Counted from the stretch's first letter, positions 16,699 through 26,231 are shown. The stretch: 64,000 bases of DNA from Qipengyuania gaetbuli (GCF_020524765.1 NZ_JAIVLR010000002.1:141001-205000); one strand, 5' to 3'. A program made the numbers and translations. The notes: generated from the sequence alone by a model not told the origin.

Positions 16699-19600
16699 GA
16701 CACGGCCCACGCCCGAGGTGGGAAACCACACCGGTTCGGCCAGCCATCGCCACGGTTTGATCGGGGCCATCCTCGACATCGCCGTGCGGTTCCGCTGGGC
16801 GGTCATCGTCCTCACCGTCTTCGCCGCGATCTACGGCGCCATGAACCTTTTGCGCCTGCCGATCGATGCGGTGCCGGACATCACCAACACGCAGGTGCAG
16901 ATCAACACCAGCGCGCCCGCGCTCTCCCCGTCGCAGGTGGAGACGCAGGTGACATTTCCCATCGAGACCGGGCTTGCCGGGATCGAGGGGCTCGAGAAGA
17001 CCCGCTCGATCTCGCGCAACGGCTTCAGCCAGGTCACGGCGATCTTCGAAGAAGGCACCGATATCTACTTCGCACGCAGCCAGGTGAACGAACGGCTCGC
17101 CCCGATCGGCGCCTCCCTGCCGGAAGGCGCCGAGCCTACGATGGGGCCGATCTCGACGGGCTTGGGCGAAGTGCTCATGTATACGATCGAATACGAGTAT
17201 CCGGGAGGTCGCGATGCGCCCAAGGGTGGTCGAACCGGCTGGCAGGCGGACGGGAGCTTCATCACCGAACGCGGCGAGCGCCTCGGTACCGAAGTCGCCA
17301 AGGCAGCCTATCTTCGCACGGTGCAGGACTGGGTGGTGGCTCCGCTCATGCGCTCCATCGACGGGGTGGCGGGCGTGGACTCGATCGGTGGCTACGAGAA
17401 GCAGTTCCTCGTCCAGCCCGATCCTGCTCGTCTGACCGGCTACGGTCTGTCGTTCGTCTCCCTGATCGATGCTCTGGAAGCGGCGAACCTCGCCGAAGGC
17501 GCAAACTTCGTCGATCGTGCAGGAGAGGCTCTGCTCGTCCGCGTCGATGCGCGGCTTGGGGGCACACAGGACATCGAACAGGCAGTGGTCGCGACCCGCG
17601 AGGGCGTTCCTATCCGGATCGGAGATGTCGCCTCGGTTCGCATCGGCGGCGACCTCAGAACCGGTGCTGCCTCGCTCAATGGCGAGGAAGCGGTCGTTGG
17701 CACGGTCCTTATGCGCAGCGGCGAGAACAGCCGCACCGTGGCTGCCGCCTCGGCCGAGCGACTGGAAGAAGTCCGCGCCTCGCTCCCTGACGGAGTGGTC
17801 GCCGAGATCGTCTACAACCGCTCGTCGCTCGTCGATGCGACCATTGCCACGGTCGAAAAGAACCTCGTCGAGGGCGCTCTTCTGGTGATCGCCGTCCTGT
17901 TCCTGATGCTCGGCAATATCCGGGCAGCGATCATCGCCGCATTGGTCATTCCGATATCCATGCTGATGGCAGCGGTGGGAATGAATAGGCTTGGTGTCTC
18001 GGGCAACCTGATGAGCCTCGGGGCACTGGACTTCGGACTAATCGTCGATGGCGCAGTCATAATCGTTGAGAACAGCGTCGCGCGGCTCGCTGCGAGGCAG
18101 CACCGCGAAGGTAGATTGCTCAGCCTCGACGAACGACTGACGGAGACACGGCTGGCTGCGCAAGAGATGATCAAGCCGACCGTCTACGGTCAGGCGATCA
18201 TCCTCTTGGTCTATGCGCCGCTTCTCACCTTCACGGGGGTCGAGGGCAAGACGTTCTCGCCAATGGCCATCACGGTCATGCTGGCACTCGCCTCCGCCTT
18301 CGTGCTGTCCCTGACCTTTGTCCCGGCGATGATCGCGGTGCTCCTCAATCGCAAGCTGACCGAGAAGGACGTCAAGCCGGTCCGGATCGCGAAGGAACGC
18401 TATGGCCCGGCCCTGCGCCGTGCCATCGCACGCCCATGGCCGGTGATCGGGGCGGGTGCCGGGATGTTTGCCGTAGCAGCTTTGATGTTTACCTTTCTCG
18501 GCAGCGAGTTCACGCCGCAGCTCGACGAGCGGGACATCGCGGTTCAGTCGCTGCGGATACCGTCGACCTCGCTCGAACGCTCGCTCGCCATGCAGAGACA
18601 GGTGGAGGACAAGCTCGAGGCTTTCCCACAAGTAGAACTGGTTTTCTCGCGCACCGGCACGGCCGAGGTCGCGAGCGATCCGATGCCGCCGAACGCGTCC
18701 GATGCCTACGTCATCCTGAAGCCGCGCGAAGAGTGGCCCGATCCCGACCTGTCGAAGGACGAACTCGTCGCCGAGATGGAGGAATCGCTCAGCGGTCTGG
18801 TCGGCAACCTCTACGAGTTCAGCCAACCCATCGAACTGCGCTTCAACGAGCTGATCGCGGGTGTTCGCGGCGACGTAGCGGTCAAGCTCTACGGAGACGA
18901 CCTCACGGCGCTGACCCGGTCAGCCGGAGAAGTGGCCGGGGTGCTTCGCGGCGTCGAGGGTGCTGCCGACGTCAAGGTCCAGCAGGTCACCGGCTTCCCC
19001 ACGCTCGACATCGCCTTCGATCGACCGACGATTGCCCGCTATGGTCTGACCGTGGAGGAGGTCGCGCAGTCCGTGGCCATCGCGCTGGGCGGCAGGCCTG
19101 CGGGACTGGTGTTCGAAGGCGATCGCCGGTTCGATGTGGTCGTGCGCCTGCCGGATGCCACGCGCAACGATTTCGACCAGCTCGGCGCCTTGCCGGTGCT
19201 GCTCGACAACGGCGTGAGCGTGCCCTTGCGACAGCTTGCCAGCTTCCGCGTGGTGGATGGGCTGGCCGAGGTGCGGCGTGAGCAGGGGCGGCGGCTGGTG
19301 ATCGTCAGCGCCAATGTGCGCGAGCGCGATCTGGGCTCTTTCGTGGAGGAAGCGCAGGGCAAGGTGGCCGAAGGCGTCACCCTGCCCCCGGCCTCCTTCA
19401 TCGAATGGGGCGGTCAGTACCAGAACCTACAGGAGGCGCAGGCGCGGCTCTCGCTGGTGGTGCCGCTGTGCTTCGCGCTGGTGCTGCTGCTGCTGTTCAT
19501 GGCGCTGGGCGGCTGGGTTCCCGCGCTGGCGGTGTTCAGTGCCATTCCGATGGCGCTGGCGGGCGGCGTGTTTGCCCTTGCCTTGCGGGGGATGCCGTTC

Positions 19601-19984
19601 TCGGTTTCGGCGGCGGTCGGCTTCATCGCCCTGTCGGGTGTGGCGGTGCTCAACGGGCTCGTGATGATGACGGCGATCCGACAGCGTTTGGCCGATGGCC
19701 TGCCGCTGGAGGAGGCGATCGCCGACGGCGCGCTCGCCCGGCTGAGGCCGGTGCTGATGACCGCGCTGGTCGCCTCGCTCGGCTTCGTGCCGATGGCGAT
19801 TGCGACCGGCACGGGTGCGGAGGTGCAACGCCCGCTCGCCACCGTGGTCATCGGCGGGCTCATCACCGCCACCGCGCTCACCCTGTTCGTGCTACCCGCC
19901 ATCGCCCGGCTGGTGCTGCGCGGGCGGGACGACATTCCCGAAACAGAAACTGCTATCGAAGGAGCACCGCAACATGGCGGATGA
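16688..19984 (+). CDS. czcA: Heavy-metal efflux RND pump, CzcA/HME family
   Basis: A 1098-residue inner-membrane proton antiporter with the expected 12-helix, two-loop RND plan and full length for the family. The fourth helix region carries LDFGLIVDGAVIIVEN, the acidic motif of HME-type (metal) rather than HAE-type (drug) RND pumps. The N-terminal helix leads to LRLPIDAVPDITNTQVQI, a hallmark of CzcA/CusA. With CzcB and CzcC it would export Zn, Cd or Co from the periplasm and cytoplasm; the exact metal cannot be read from the sequence. The ATG lies 11 bases inside the czcB end, and the last 11 bases overlap the ATPase start. Confidence 0.92.
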   Translation: MVTETRPTPEVGNHTGSASHRHGLIGAILDIAVRFRWAVIVLTVFAAIYGAMNLLRLPIDAVPDITNTQVQINTSAPALSPSQVETQVTFPIETGLAGIEGLEKTRSISRNGFSQVTAIFEEGTDIYFARSQVNERLAPIGASLPEGAEPTMGPISTGLGEVLMYTIEYEYPGGRDAPKGGRTGWQADGSFITERGERLGTEVAKAAYLRTVQDWVVAPLMRSIDGVAGVDSIGGYEKQFLVQPDPARLTGYGLSFVSLIDALEAANLAEGANFVDRAGEALLVRVDARLGGTQDIEQAVVATREGVPIRIGDVASVRIGGDLRTGAASLNGEEAVVGTVLMRSGENSRTVAAASAERLEEVRASLPDGVVAEIVYNRSSLVDATIATVEKNLVEGALLVIAVLFLMLGNIRAAIIAALVIPISMLMAAVGMNRLGVSGNLMSLGALDFGLIVDGAVIIVENSVARLAARQHREGRLLSLDERLTETRLAAQEMIKPTVYGQAIILLVYAPLLTFTGVEGKTFSPMAITVMLALASAFVLSLTFVPAMIAVLLNRKLTEKDVKPVRIAKERYGPALRRAIARPWPVIGAGAGMFAVAALMFTFLGSEFTPQLDERDIAVQSLRIPSTSLERSLAMQRQVEDKLEAFPQVELVFSRTGTAEVASDPMPPNASDAYVILKPREEWPDPDLSKDELVAEMEESLSGLVGNLYEFSQPIELRFNELIAGVRGDVAVKLYGDDLTALTRSAGEVAGVLRGVEGAADVKVQQVTGFPTLDIAFDRPTIARYGLTVEEVAQSVAIALGGRPAGLVFEGDRRFDVVVRLPDATRNDFDQLGALPVLLDNGVSVPLRQLASFRVVDGLAEVRREQGRRLVIVSANVRERDLGSFVEEAQGKVAEGVTLPPASFIEWGGQYQNLQEAQARLSLVVPLCFALVLLLLFMALGGWVPALAVFSAIPMALAGGVFALALRGMPFSVSAAVGFIALSGVAVLNGLVMMTAIRQRLADGLPLEEAIADGALARLRPVLMTALVASLGFVPMAIATGTGAEVQRPLATVVIGGLITATALTLFVLPAIARLVLRGRDDIPETETAIEGAPQHGG

Positions 19985-21959
19985 TTATAACCACACCGAC
20001 GGGCACAACCACGCCCATGGGGACGCCAAACTGTTTGGCGTGCCGCTAGAACTGGCCTTCGCGATCCTGTCCGGCGTGACGCTGGTGGCAGGCTTCGCTG
20101 TGGAGAAGCTGGTTCCCTCGGCGTCCGACTGGCTCCCGCTGGCGGGCTATGTCGCGGCCTATTTCTTCGGCGGGTTTTTTACCCTGCGCGAAGCGGTGCA
20201 GAACGCGCTGGCGCGGCAATTCAAGATCGATTCCCTGATGCTGGTGGCGGCAACCGGGGCCGCGATCCTGGGCGAATTTGCCGAAGGGGCGCTGCTGCTG
20301 TTTCTCTTCAGCCTCGGCCACGCGCTGGAAAGCTACGCGATGGGCCGGGCCAAACGGGCGATCGACGCGCTCGCCGAATTGGCCCCCGATCACGCCACCG
20401 TCCTGCGCGATGGCACCGCAACCGAGGTGCCGGTCGAAGAGCTGGTCGTCGGCGATGTCGTGCTCGTGCGTCCCAACGAACGGCTGGCGGCGGACGGCTT
20501 CGTGATCAAGGGCCGATCAGCGATCGATCAGGCCCCGGTCACGGGCGAGAGCATTCCGGTCGACAAGGCCCCCGTCGCGGATCGCGCGGCGGCCCGGGCG
20601 CAGCCGCAGGATTTGAAGAACGAGGAGCGCGTGTTCGCCGGGACGATCAACGGCAGCGGCGCGCTGGAAATCGAAGTCACGCGCATCGCGTCCGAAAGCA
20701 CGCTCAGCAAGGTCGCCGAGCTGGTCGCCGCGGCCGAGACGGGCCGCTCCCCCACCCAGCGCATGACCGACAAGTTCGAGCGTATCTTCGTGCCCGCCGT
20801 GCTGGCGCTGGCCGTGCTGCTGCTGTTTGCGTGGGTGGTGGTGGACGAGCCGTTCCGCGACAGTTTCTATCGCTCGATGGCGGTGCTGGTGGCGGCAAGC
20901 CCCTGCGCGCTCGCCATCGCTACGCCCAGCGCGGTGCTCTCGGGCATCGGACGCGCGGCGCGCGGCGGCGTGCTGATCAAGGGCGGCGCGGCGCTGGAAG
21001 ACTTCGGCACGCTGACGGCAATGGCCTTCGACAAGACCGGCACGCTGACCGAAGGCGAGCCGCGCATCACCGACGTGGTGGCGGTGGACGGCGTTGAAGA
21101 GGCCGAACTTCTGCAAGTGGCCATCGCGGTCGAGGCACTGAGCGATCACCCGCTGGCCCAGGCCGTGGTGCGAGACGGTCGTGCACGGCTCGGCGATGCG
21201 GCGATCCCTGCGGCGGGTGGGCTCGAAAGCCTGACCGGACGCGGTGTGCGCGCGAGCCTCGAGGGCGAAACCGTGCTGATCGGCAAGGCGGAGATGTTCG
21301 GTGCCGATGGCATTGCTCCGCTAAATGAGCAGGCCTCCGCGCTGATCGAGCGCCTGCGCGCCGAGGGCCGCACGACGATGGTGGTGCGCCATGGTGCGCG
21401 CGACCTCGGCGTGATCGGCATGATGGACACGCCGCGCGAAGGCGCGCGCGAGGCGCTCGCCGAATTGCGCGCGCTGGGAATCGAGCGGATGGTGATGATC
21501 TCAGGCGATCATACCGGCGTCGCCCAGGCCATCGCCCGCGAAGTGGGACTCGACGAGGCACGCGGCGATTTGATGCCGCAGGACAAGGTCGACACCATCG
21601 CCGCGCTGAGCGAAGAGGGGATGGTCGCAATGGTCGGCGACGGCGTGAACGACGCCCCCGCGATGGCCAGCGCCACCGTGGGCATCGCGATGGGCGCGGC
21701 AGGTTCTGACGTGGCGCTGGAAACCGCCGATGTCGCCCTGATGGCGGACGATCTGCGGCATCTGCCCTTTGCCGTCGGCCTGTCACGCAAGTCACGCGCG
21801 ATCATCCGCCAGAACGTCTATGTCAGCCTGGGAGTGGTGGCGCTGCTGGTCCCCGCGACGATCTTCGGCCTCGGCATCGGCCCGGCAGTGATCGCGCACG
21901 AAGGCTCGACCCTGCTGGTGGTGTTCAACGCGTTGCGCTTGCTGCGATACGAGCGATGA
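19974..21959 (+). CDS. Heavy-metal translocating P-type ATPase, P1B-4-like (SPC / HEGxT)
   Basis: A 661-residue P1B ATPase. It shows the actuator PVTGES near residue 190, SPCALAIATP near 309, the phosphorylation site DKTGTLT near 354, GDGVNDAP near 557 and HEGST near 642 in the last membrane helix. SPC together with HEGxT is the signature of P1B-4 (CoaT/CtpD-like) pumps, associated with Co, Zn, Ni or Fe, rather than the CPC of ZntA/CopA. There is no N-terminal HMA domain, only a His-rich start (HTDGHNHAHGD). ATG 19974 follows AAGGAG; the long upstream open frame is a shadow of czcA. It overlaps czcA by 11 bases, so it is a fifth structural gene of the czc operon. Confidence 0.9.
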   Translation: MADDYNHTDGHNHAHGDAKLFGVPLELAFAILSGVTLVAGFAVEKLVPSASDWLPLAGYVAAYFFGGFFTLREAVQNALARQFKIDSLMLVAATGAAILGEFAEGALLLFLFSLGHALESYAMGRAKRAIDALAELAPDHATVLRDGTATEVPVEELVVGDVVLVRPNERLAADGFVIKGRSAIDQAPVTGESIPVDKAPVADRAAARAQPQDLKNEERVFAGTINGSGALEIEVTRIASESTLSKVAELVAAAETGRSPTQRMTDKFERIFVPAVLALAVLLLFAWVVVDEPFRDSFYRSMAVLVAASPCALAIATPSAVLSGIGRAARGGVLIKGGAALEDFGTLTAMAFDKTGTLTEGEPRITDVVAVDGVEEAELLQVAIAVEALSDHPLAQAVVRDGRARLGDAAIPAAGGLESLTGRGVRASLEGETVLIGKAEMFGADGIAPLNEQASALIERLRAEGRTTMVVRHGARDLGVIGMMDTPREGAREALAELRALGIERMVMISGDHTGVAQAIAREVGLDEARGDLMPQDKVDTIAALSEEGMVAMVGDGVNDAPAMASATVGIAMGAAGSDVALETADVALMADDLRHLPFAVGLSRKSRAIIRQNVYVSLGVVALLVPATIFGLGIGPAVIAHEGSTLLVVFNALRLLRYER

Positions 21960-22261
21960 CTGCAGAACCGTTTTTGGGGCCCGCAGGCAAACAATCGAAT
22001 TTTGTCGGTGTCGGTTTCGGTTTCGACATTAAGACCGACAGATGAGCGTGCTTCGCTTTGGGATTGTCCGGCACCTGCGAAGGTGGCCATCACAATCGCA
22101 TTCACATGACGACGGCGTAATTTTTCTCCAAGGTCTGCTTGGCTGCCTGTATTGCCAACACCTGCCAGTCCGCTAACGGCCCCCTTTGCGTCATCAGCGG
22201 GTGTCTTTGCTATTCACCCTGTCTACCCTGACGAGTTCACGAGCCAAGTCGCCCGTGCCCG
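21960..22261. other. 302-bp intergenic region between convergent ATPase and dioxygenase genes
   Basis: No gene is visible. The region lies between converging genes. It contains TGTCGGT twice (22003-22009 and 22009-22015) and ACCGACA at 22034-22040, which could pair as a weak 7-bp stem with an 18-base loop; there is no T-tract, so I do not call a terminator. Confidence 0.6.
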
Positions 22262-23032
22262 TCAATTGAACGCGTAGGCATCCATCCGAAGGACGCCATA
22301 GGTCGTGCTCGAATGGATACGCTGGGCTTTGGCTTGTGGTCCAGCGGCTCCCAGCGCGACGAAAAGCGGCAGAAAATGTTCCTCCGTAGGGTGATTCCGC
22401 TCTGCGAAGGGCGCAGCATTGCGATAGGCCAAGAGGTCACAGGTCCGATTTTCACGGAGCGCTGCGTCGGTCCAATCTGCAAAGTCAGTTACCCAATCAG
22501 GTTCTTCCTTATCGGTCGCGCCTCTCCAGCTTGAAAGATCGTGGGTCATGCTTCCGCTTGCCATTATGAGGATGTCATCTTCGGGCAGCGCCGAGAGCGC
22601 TCGGCCCAGCTCCAGATGGTGGCCAGGGCCGAGATGACTTTGCAATGACAATTGGACGACTGGGATATCAGCTGCTGGATAGGCAAGCGATAGCGGCACC
22701 CAAGCTCCATGATCGAGGCCGCGGTAGCGGTCGATACCGACAGTCATGCCGGCGTCGGAAAGCAAGTCGACGATCCGTTCTGCTAGCAACGGAGAACCGG
22801 GCGCCGGATAGGACATCTCGTAGAGCTCGGACGGGAACCCATAGAAGTCGTGGATTGTGCCATTGCGCTCCACCGCATTGACCATCGGAATACGCGTCTC
22901 CCAATGCGCGGAAACTGCAACAATAGCTTTGGGCCGAGGATTAGCTGTGCCCAAGCCTTTGAGGAAGCGCCGCGCTGCGACGTCCTCGAAAGGCAGGGTG
23001 GGAGCTCCATGTGAGATAAACACGCTCTTCAT
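22262..23032 (-). CDS. Extradiol ring-cleavage dioxygenase, DODA/YgiD-type
   Basis: A 256-residue LigB-superfamily enzyme resembling 4,5-DOPA extradiol dioxygenases (YgiD). The metal-binding and catalytic histidines lie in SHGAPTL (near residue 8), SAHWET, GLDHGAW and MTHDLSS, at the expected order for this family. It probably opens catechol-type rings with non-haem Fe or Zn. The upstream open frame is not coding; ATG 23032 starts MKSVFISHGAP, the usual N-terminus, although its ribosome site is weak. It begins 4 bases after the doxX stop, so the two form one operon read leftward, divergent from a LysR gene. Confidence 0.85.
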   Translation of the reverse strand: MKSVFISHGAPTLPFEDVAARRFLKGLGTANPRPKAIVAVSAHWETRIPMVNAVERNGTIHDFYGFPSELYEMSYPAPGSPLLAERIVDLLSDAGMTVGIDRYRGLDHGAWVPLSLAYPAADIPVVQLSLQSHLGPGHHLELGRALSALPEDDILIMASGSMTHDLSSWRGATDKEEPDWVTDFADWTDAALRENRTCDLLAYRNAAPFAERNHPTEEHFLPLFVALGAAGPQAKAQRIHSSTTYGVLRMDAYAFN

Positions 23033-23036
23033 GATT

Positions 23037-23444
23037 TTAGGTCCGTGCCGCAGTAGAGCTCTTGCGCATCGCAAGAGCGCCGTCTCCGAGAAGGGCCTGC
23101 ACGATAAGGACCAAGGACCAGAAGACGGGATATTCCCAGCCACCGCCCGGGTTCGAAAAAGAAAACCCCGCGCTTGCGTGAGGAATGATCGCGCCCACCA
23201 TGATCGGCACCGCCGCGAGCGCTGCAAGCCTCGAATAGACACCAAGGATCATCGCGAGCCCAAGAACGATTTCACCAGCCATTACCGGATAGGCCAGAAA
23301 GCCCGGGAAGCCGATGCTCTCGAAGAAGCCTGCTGTGCCAGCTGGTGTGAATACCAGGAGTTTAGTGAGGCCGTGGACCAGAAGCATCGATCCGCTTGTG
23401 ACCCGCAGCAGTGTTGTCGCAATCTGTGTGTTCGTGAAATTCAT
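23037..23444 (-). CDS. DoxX-family inner-membrane protein
   Basis: A 135-residue integral membrane protein with four hydrophobic helices and the DoxX pattern (TLLRVTSGSMLLVHGLTKL; YPVMAGEIVLGLAM). DoxX-type proteins occur next to oxidoreductases and dioxygenases and may handle quinone or thiol redox; the precise role is unknown. ATG 23444 has GGAG six bases before it; the longer open frame to 23474 has no support. It is the first gene of the doxX-dioxygenase operon and is divergent from the LysR gene across about 100 bp. Confidence 0.85.
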   Translation of the reverse strand: MNFTNTQIATTLLRVTSGSMLLVHGLTKLLVFTPAGTAGFFESIGFPGFLAYPVMAGEIVLGLAMILGVYSRLAALAAVPIMVGAIIPHASAGFSFSNPGGGWEYPVFWSLVLIVQALLGDGALAMRKSSTAART

Positions 23445-23546
23445 TGGTAGCTCCATCGCTGTTACGAGGAGCAAATATGCTCACAGAAGAACGAATGGAA
23501 TTCCCAGAAATTGACTAGTGGGTATGCGTTTTCGTATAGCGAGTTG

Positions 23547-24422
23547 ATGAACTGGGATGATCTTCGCGTTTTTCTCGCCGTAGCTCGGCAAGGCACTCTA
23601 TCTGGCGCCGCGCGCGCCTTGGGACTTACCCAGCCTACGGTAGGCAGGCGATTGACGGCGATGGAAGAAACTTCTGGAGCCAGACTGCTGCAAAAGACCC
23701 CCGGTCGCTACGTCCTTACCCCGGTGGGCGAGGCCATTCTGGGAAATGCTGAGCGCGCAGAGGCAGAGATGTTGGCTGCGGAACGTACCATTTCAGGCAA
23801 GGATGTTCGCCTCGAAGGCGAGGTCCGCCTCACGACAGTAGATACCCTCGCTGCCAGAATTGTTACTCCTGCCTTGGCACGGCTGCAGGCTCGCCATCCA
23901 GATATCCTCGTAGAACTTGTGCCGGATACTCGCTCGCTTAGTCTCTCGAAGCGCGAGGCAGACATCGCATTGAGAATGGCACGCTTCGAAAGTCACGAGA
24001 TTATCGCTCGAAAAGTGGGGCAGATGGCCCTCGCTCTTTACGCGTCAAAGGGATGGGATGAGCCAGAAGGAGCGGAGGATGTCGGTATAATCACAGTGCT
24101 TGATGACCAAGCTCATTTGCCTGAAGCAAAATGGCTGAGAGAGGCGTATCCGAAGGCCAAACTCGCTTTCCGCACCAACAGTCGGGAGGTCCAAGTCTGG
24201 GCAGCAAAGTCTGGCGTTGGTGTCGGGGCCCTCGCTCGCTACCGGGCCGATTCCGAGCCCGACCTAGTTCGCATCCGCCCAGAGATGCCCGACCTTGTGC
24301 GTGACATCTGGCTCGGAGTGCACGGAGATATGCAGCAGATGCCGCGGGTAAGAGCGGTTATCGATGAATTACTACGTACTCTTCGCGAGCATGCGAAGCA
24401 CTTGAATCCTAACTCAGGCTAG
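23547..24422 (+). CDS. LysR-family transcriptional regulator
   Basis: A 291-residue LysR regulator with an N-terminal winged HTH (MNWDDLRVFLAVARQGTLS, ARALGLTQPTVGRRL) and a periplasmic-binding-like effector domain. The ATG at 23547 matches the usual MNWDDLR-type start; the frame is open 12 codons further back. It is divergent from doxX/dioxygenase, the standard layout for LysR control, so it probably regulates that operon in response to an aromatic or oxidative signal. Confidence 0.88.
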   Translation: MNWDDLRVFLAVARQGTLSGAARALGLTQPTVGRRLTAMEETSGARLLQKTPGRYVLTPVGEAILGNAERAEAEMLAAERTISGKDVRLEGEVRLTTVDTLAARIVTPALARLQARHPDILVELVPDTRSLSLSKREADIALRMARFESHEIIARKVGQMALALYASKGWDEPEGAEDVGIITVLDDQAHLPEAKWLREAYPKAKLAFRTNSREVQVWAAKSGVGVGALARYRADSEPDLVRIRPEMPDLVRDIWLGVHGDMQQMPRVRAVIDELLRTLREHAKHLNPNSG

Positions 24423-24444
24423 AGCTCGGTGTTGCCGAGAGCCT
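24416..24444 (+). terminator. Possible terminator hairpin at the end of the LysR gene
   Basis: Nested complementary arms: AGGCT/AGCCT (24416-24420 with 24440-24444) and CTCGG/CCGAG (24425-24429 with 24435-24439) around a TGTTG loop. The hairpin overlaps the stop codon and has no clear T-tract after it, so confidence is limited. Confidence 0.4.
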
Positions 24445-24834
24445 GTTGTGCGAAACACCTTGGGCAACGCCGTTGAACGTGGGTCATCAAGGTGATCCCC
24501 GCAGTCAGGTCGTTAACCGACCGACCTTCGCATTACCGAGCCGTAAGCAGACTGTCTGCTTCCGGCCCCATTTCAGTCATTCACGTCGAAGGACCTCGAT
24601 CGGCAGGTTTGGGGCCGGAAGCGGAAAGGCAGCTTTTATATCTTTGAGCGGATTAAGCGGACAGCGACTGCTGACCGAATCGCAAGCCGGTGCATTAGAC
24701 AATGATCTGGAGAAACCCCTCTTGGTATAGACCTTTGCCGTCGTTAAAACGCCCTTGCAGGACAGCCAACACGGAGCCGAGAGCCACAAACTAAATCGGT
24801 TTACTATTTTGCGCGCCTTTCCTACCATCCAGAG
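24423..24834. other. 412-bp intergenic region between LysR and hydrolase genes
   Basis: No convincing gene. It holds a possible LysR terminator at its left edge and a perfect 17-bp palindrome at 24545-24561. The promoter of the hydrolase-thioesterase pair must lie here, but I cannot assign -35/-10 boxes with confidence. Confidence 0.6.
24545..24561. promoter_or_regulatory. Perfect 17-bp palindrome, candidate operator
   Basis: AAGCAGAC-T-GTCTGCTT is an exact inverted repeat with a single central base, the size of a typical dimeric repressor site. It is about 274 bp upstream of the hydrolase start and about 120 bp downstream of the LysR stop. No cognate regulator can be named. Confidence 0.4.
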
Positions 24835-25740
24835 ATGGCGAGAGAAACCTTTACGATTGAGGGCGCAGGCGCGATTTCTCTTACAGCCGAGGCTGAGGGG
24901 GATGCCTACGCTAAACCCGTCCTTCTTGCGCACGGCGGCGGGCAGACACGGCGCGCGTGGAGAAGGGTGGTCAGCGAACTGGCTCAAGCCGGCTTTCGCG
25001 CAATCGCCTTCGACATGCGCGGTCACGGAGACAGCGATTGGTCGCCATGCGGAGCTTATGAAATGCGCGACTTCGCGGCGGATCTGGTCGCTGCAGCGTC
25101 GCGCCTGGACCAGAAGCCAGCGCTGGTCGGCGCTTCACTGGGCGGGCTCGCTGGACTGATTGCCGCAGGGGAGCTTGCTCCAGGTAGCTTTGCTTCACTC
25201 ACATTGGTCGACATTGCCCCGCGCATGGAGCCCAGCGGTGTGATGCGCGTGGTTGGTTTCATGGAAGAGCATGTCGATAGCGGCTTCGCCTCACCAGAGG
25301 AGGCGGCCGACGTGATCGCTCGCTACATGCCGCATCGTCCTAGGCGGGGCGCGAGCGATGGTCTGAAAAACTATCTGCGGCAGAAGTCGGATGGGCGCTT
25401 CTATTGGCACTGGGACCCGGTGTTTATCCGTAATATAATGTCAGCCAGACAAGGCGACCCAGACAGCCAAGAACGTCAATCGGCAATGCTGAGCCAAGCT
25501 GCGGCGAATCTCACGCTTCCGCTTCACCTCATCCGAGGCGGCTCTAGCGATCTTGTTTCCGAAGAGGCCGTTTTGCATCTGCGACAACTCGCCCCCCATG
25601 CAGAATACACCGATATTGCCGATGCCACGCACATGGTCGTGGGCGATGCGAACGATGCCTTTTCCGCCGCTATCGTCGATTTCCTAGGGCGCCATCACTC
25701 TCGCGATACGGCTCAGCCACAGGGGACAAGGGAGCTATGA
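24835..25740 (+). CDS. Alpha/beta-hydrolase
   Basis: A 301-residue alpha/beta-hydrolase. HGGGQTRRAW near residue 33 forms the oxyanion-hole region, GASLGG near residue 101 holds the nucleophilic Ser, and the late DATHMVVGD supplies the catalytic His; an acid near SSDLVSEE completes the triad. It resembles peroxidase-like or ester/lactone hydrolases such as MhpC/PcaD relatives, but the substrate is unknown. Its stop overlaps the start of the thioesterase gene by 4 bases, so both belong to one transcript. Confidence 0.85.
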   Translation: MARETFTIEGAGAISLTAEAEGDAYAKPVLLAHGGGQTRRAWRRVVSELAQAGFRAIAFDMRGHGDSDWSPCGAYEMRDFAADLVAAASRLDQKPALVGASLGGLAGLIAAGELAPGSFASLTLVDIAPRMEPSGVMRVVGFMEEHVDSGFASPEEAADVIARYMPHRPRRGASDGLKNYLRQKSDGRFYWHWDPVFIRNIMSARQGDPDSQERQSAMLSQAAANLTLPLHLIRGGSSDLVSEEAVLHLRQLAPHAEYTDIADATHMVVGDANDAFSAAIVDFLGRHHSRDTAQPQGTREL

Positions 25741-26231
25741 TCGATCGAGAGCGCTTGCAGGAAATGCTGCATATCGCGCCGTTTCACCGATGGCTTGGGC
25801 TTGAGATTGCGACATGCTCCGACCAGGGAATCGCGATCACCATGCCATGGCGCGAAGAGATCGTGTCGAACCCTATGATTGGGTCGGCGCATGGAGGGAT
25901 CCTGGCTTCACTGGTCGACCTCACCGGGCTTTATACTCTGCTTGCGGGGGGCGTCGCGGCGAGAGCGACGGCCGATCTGCATGTCGATTACCACCGTCCT
26001 GCAACCTCAGGACCTCTCACTGCTCACGGACAGATCGTGAAGATCGGGCGACAGATTTCGGTGGCGGAAACCCGGGTTCTCGAGCCCGACGGCAAGTTGG
26101 TCGCCAGCGGCAGGGGCGCCTACTTCTCGTCAACCGGATCACTTGATCATCGCGGCGGGACTATTGATCTCGAACAGGCTCTTGCCACCCAAGGCCCAGC
26201 GACTTCTGCAGCGCGATCCACGCCAGCGTAA
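25737..26231 (+). CDS. PaaI-family hotdog thioesterase with antisense-derived tail
   Basis: A 164-residue hotdog-fold thioesterase: NPMIGSAHGGILASLVDL is the PaaI/YdiI-type active-site helix, followed by the strand DLHVDYHRPA. It hydrolyses acyl-CoA thioesters. It is coupled to the hydrolase gene by ATGA. The final 71 bases (26161-26231) run antisense into the 3' end of the convergent NodT gene, and the encoded tail (QALATQGPATSAARSTPA) does not look like family sequence, so the original 3' end was probably lost at a module junction. Confidence 0.8.
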   Translation: MIDRERLQEMLHIAPFHRWLGLEIATCSDQGIAITMPWREEIVSNPMIGSAHGGILASLVDLTGLYTLLAGGVAARATADLHVDYHRPATSGPLTAHGQIVKIGRQISVAETRVLEPDGKLVASGRGAYFSSTGSLDHRGGTIDLEQALATQGPATSAARSTPA

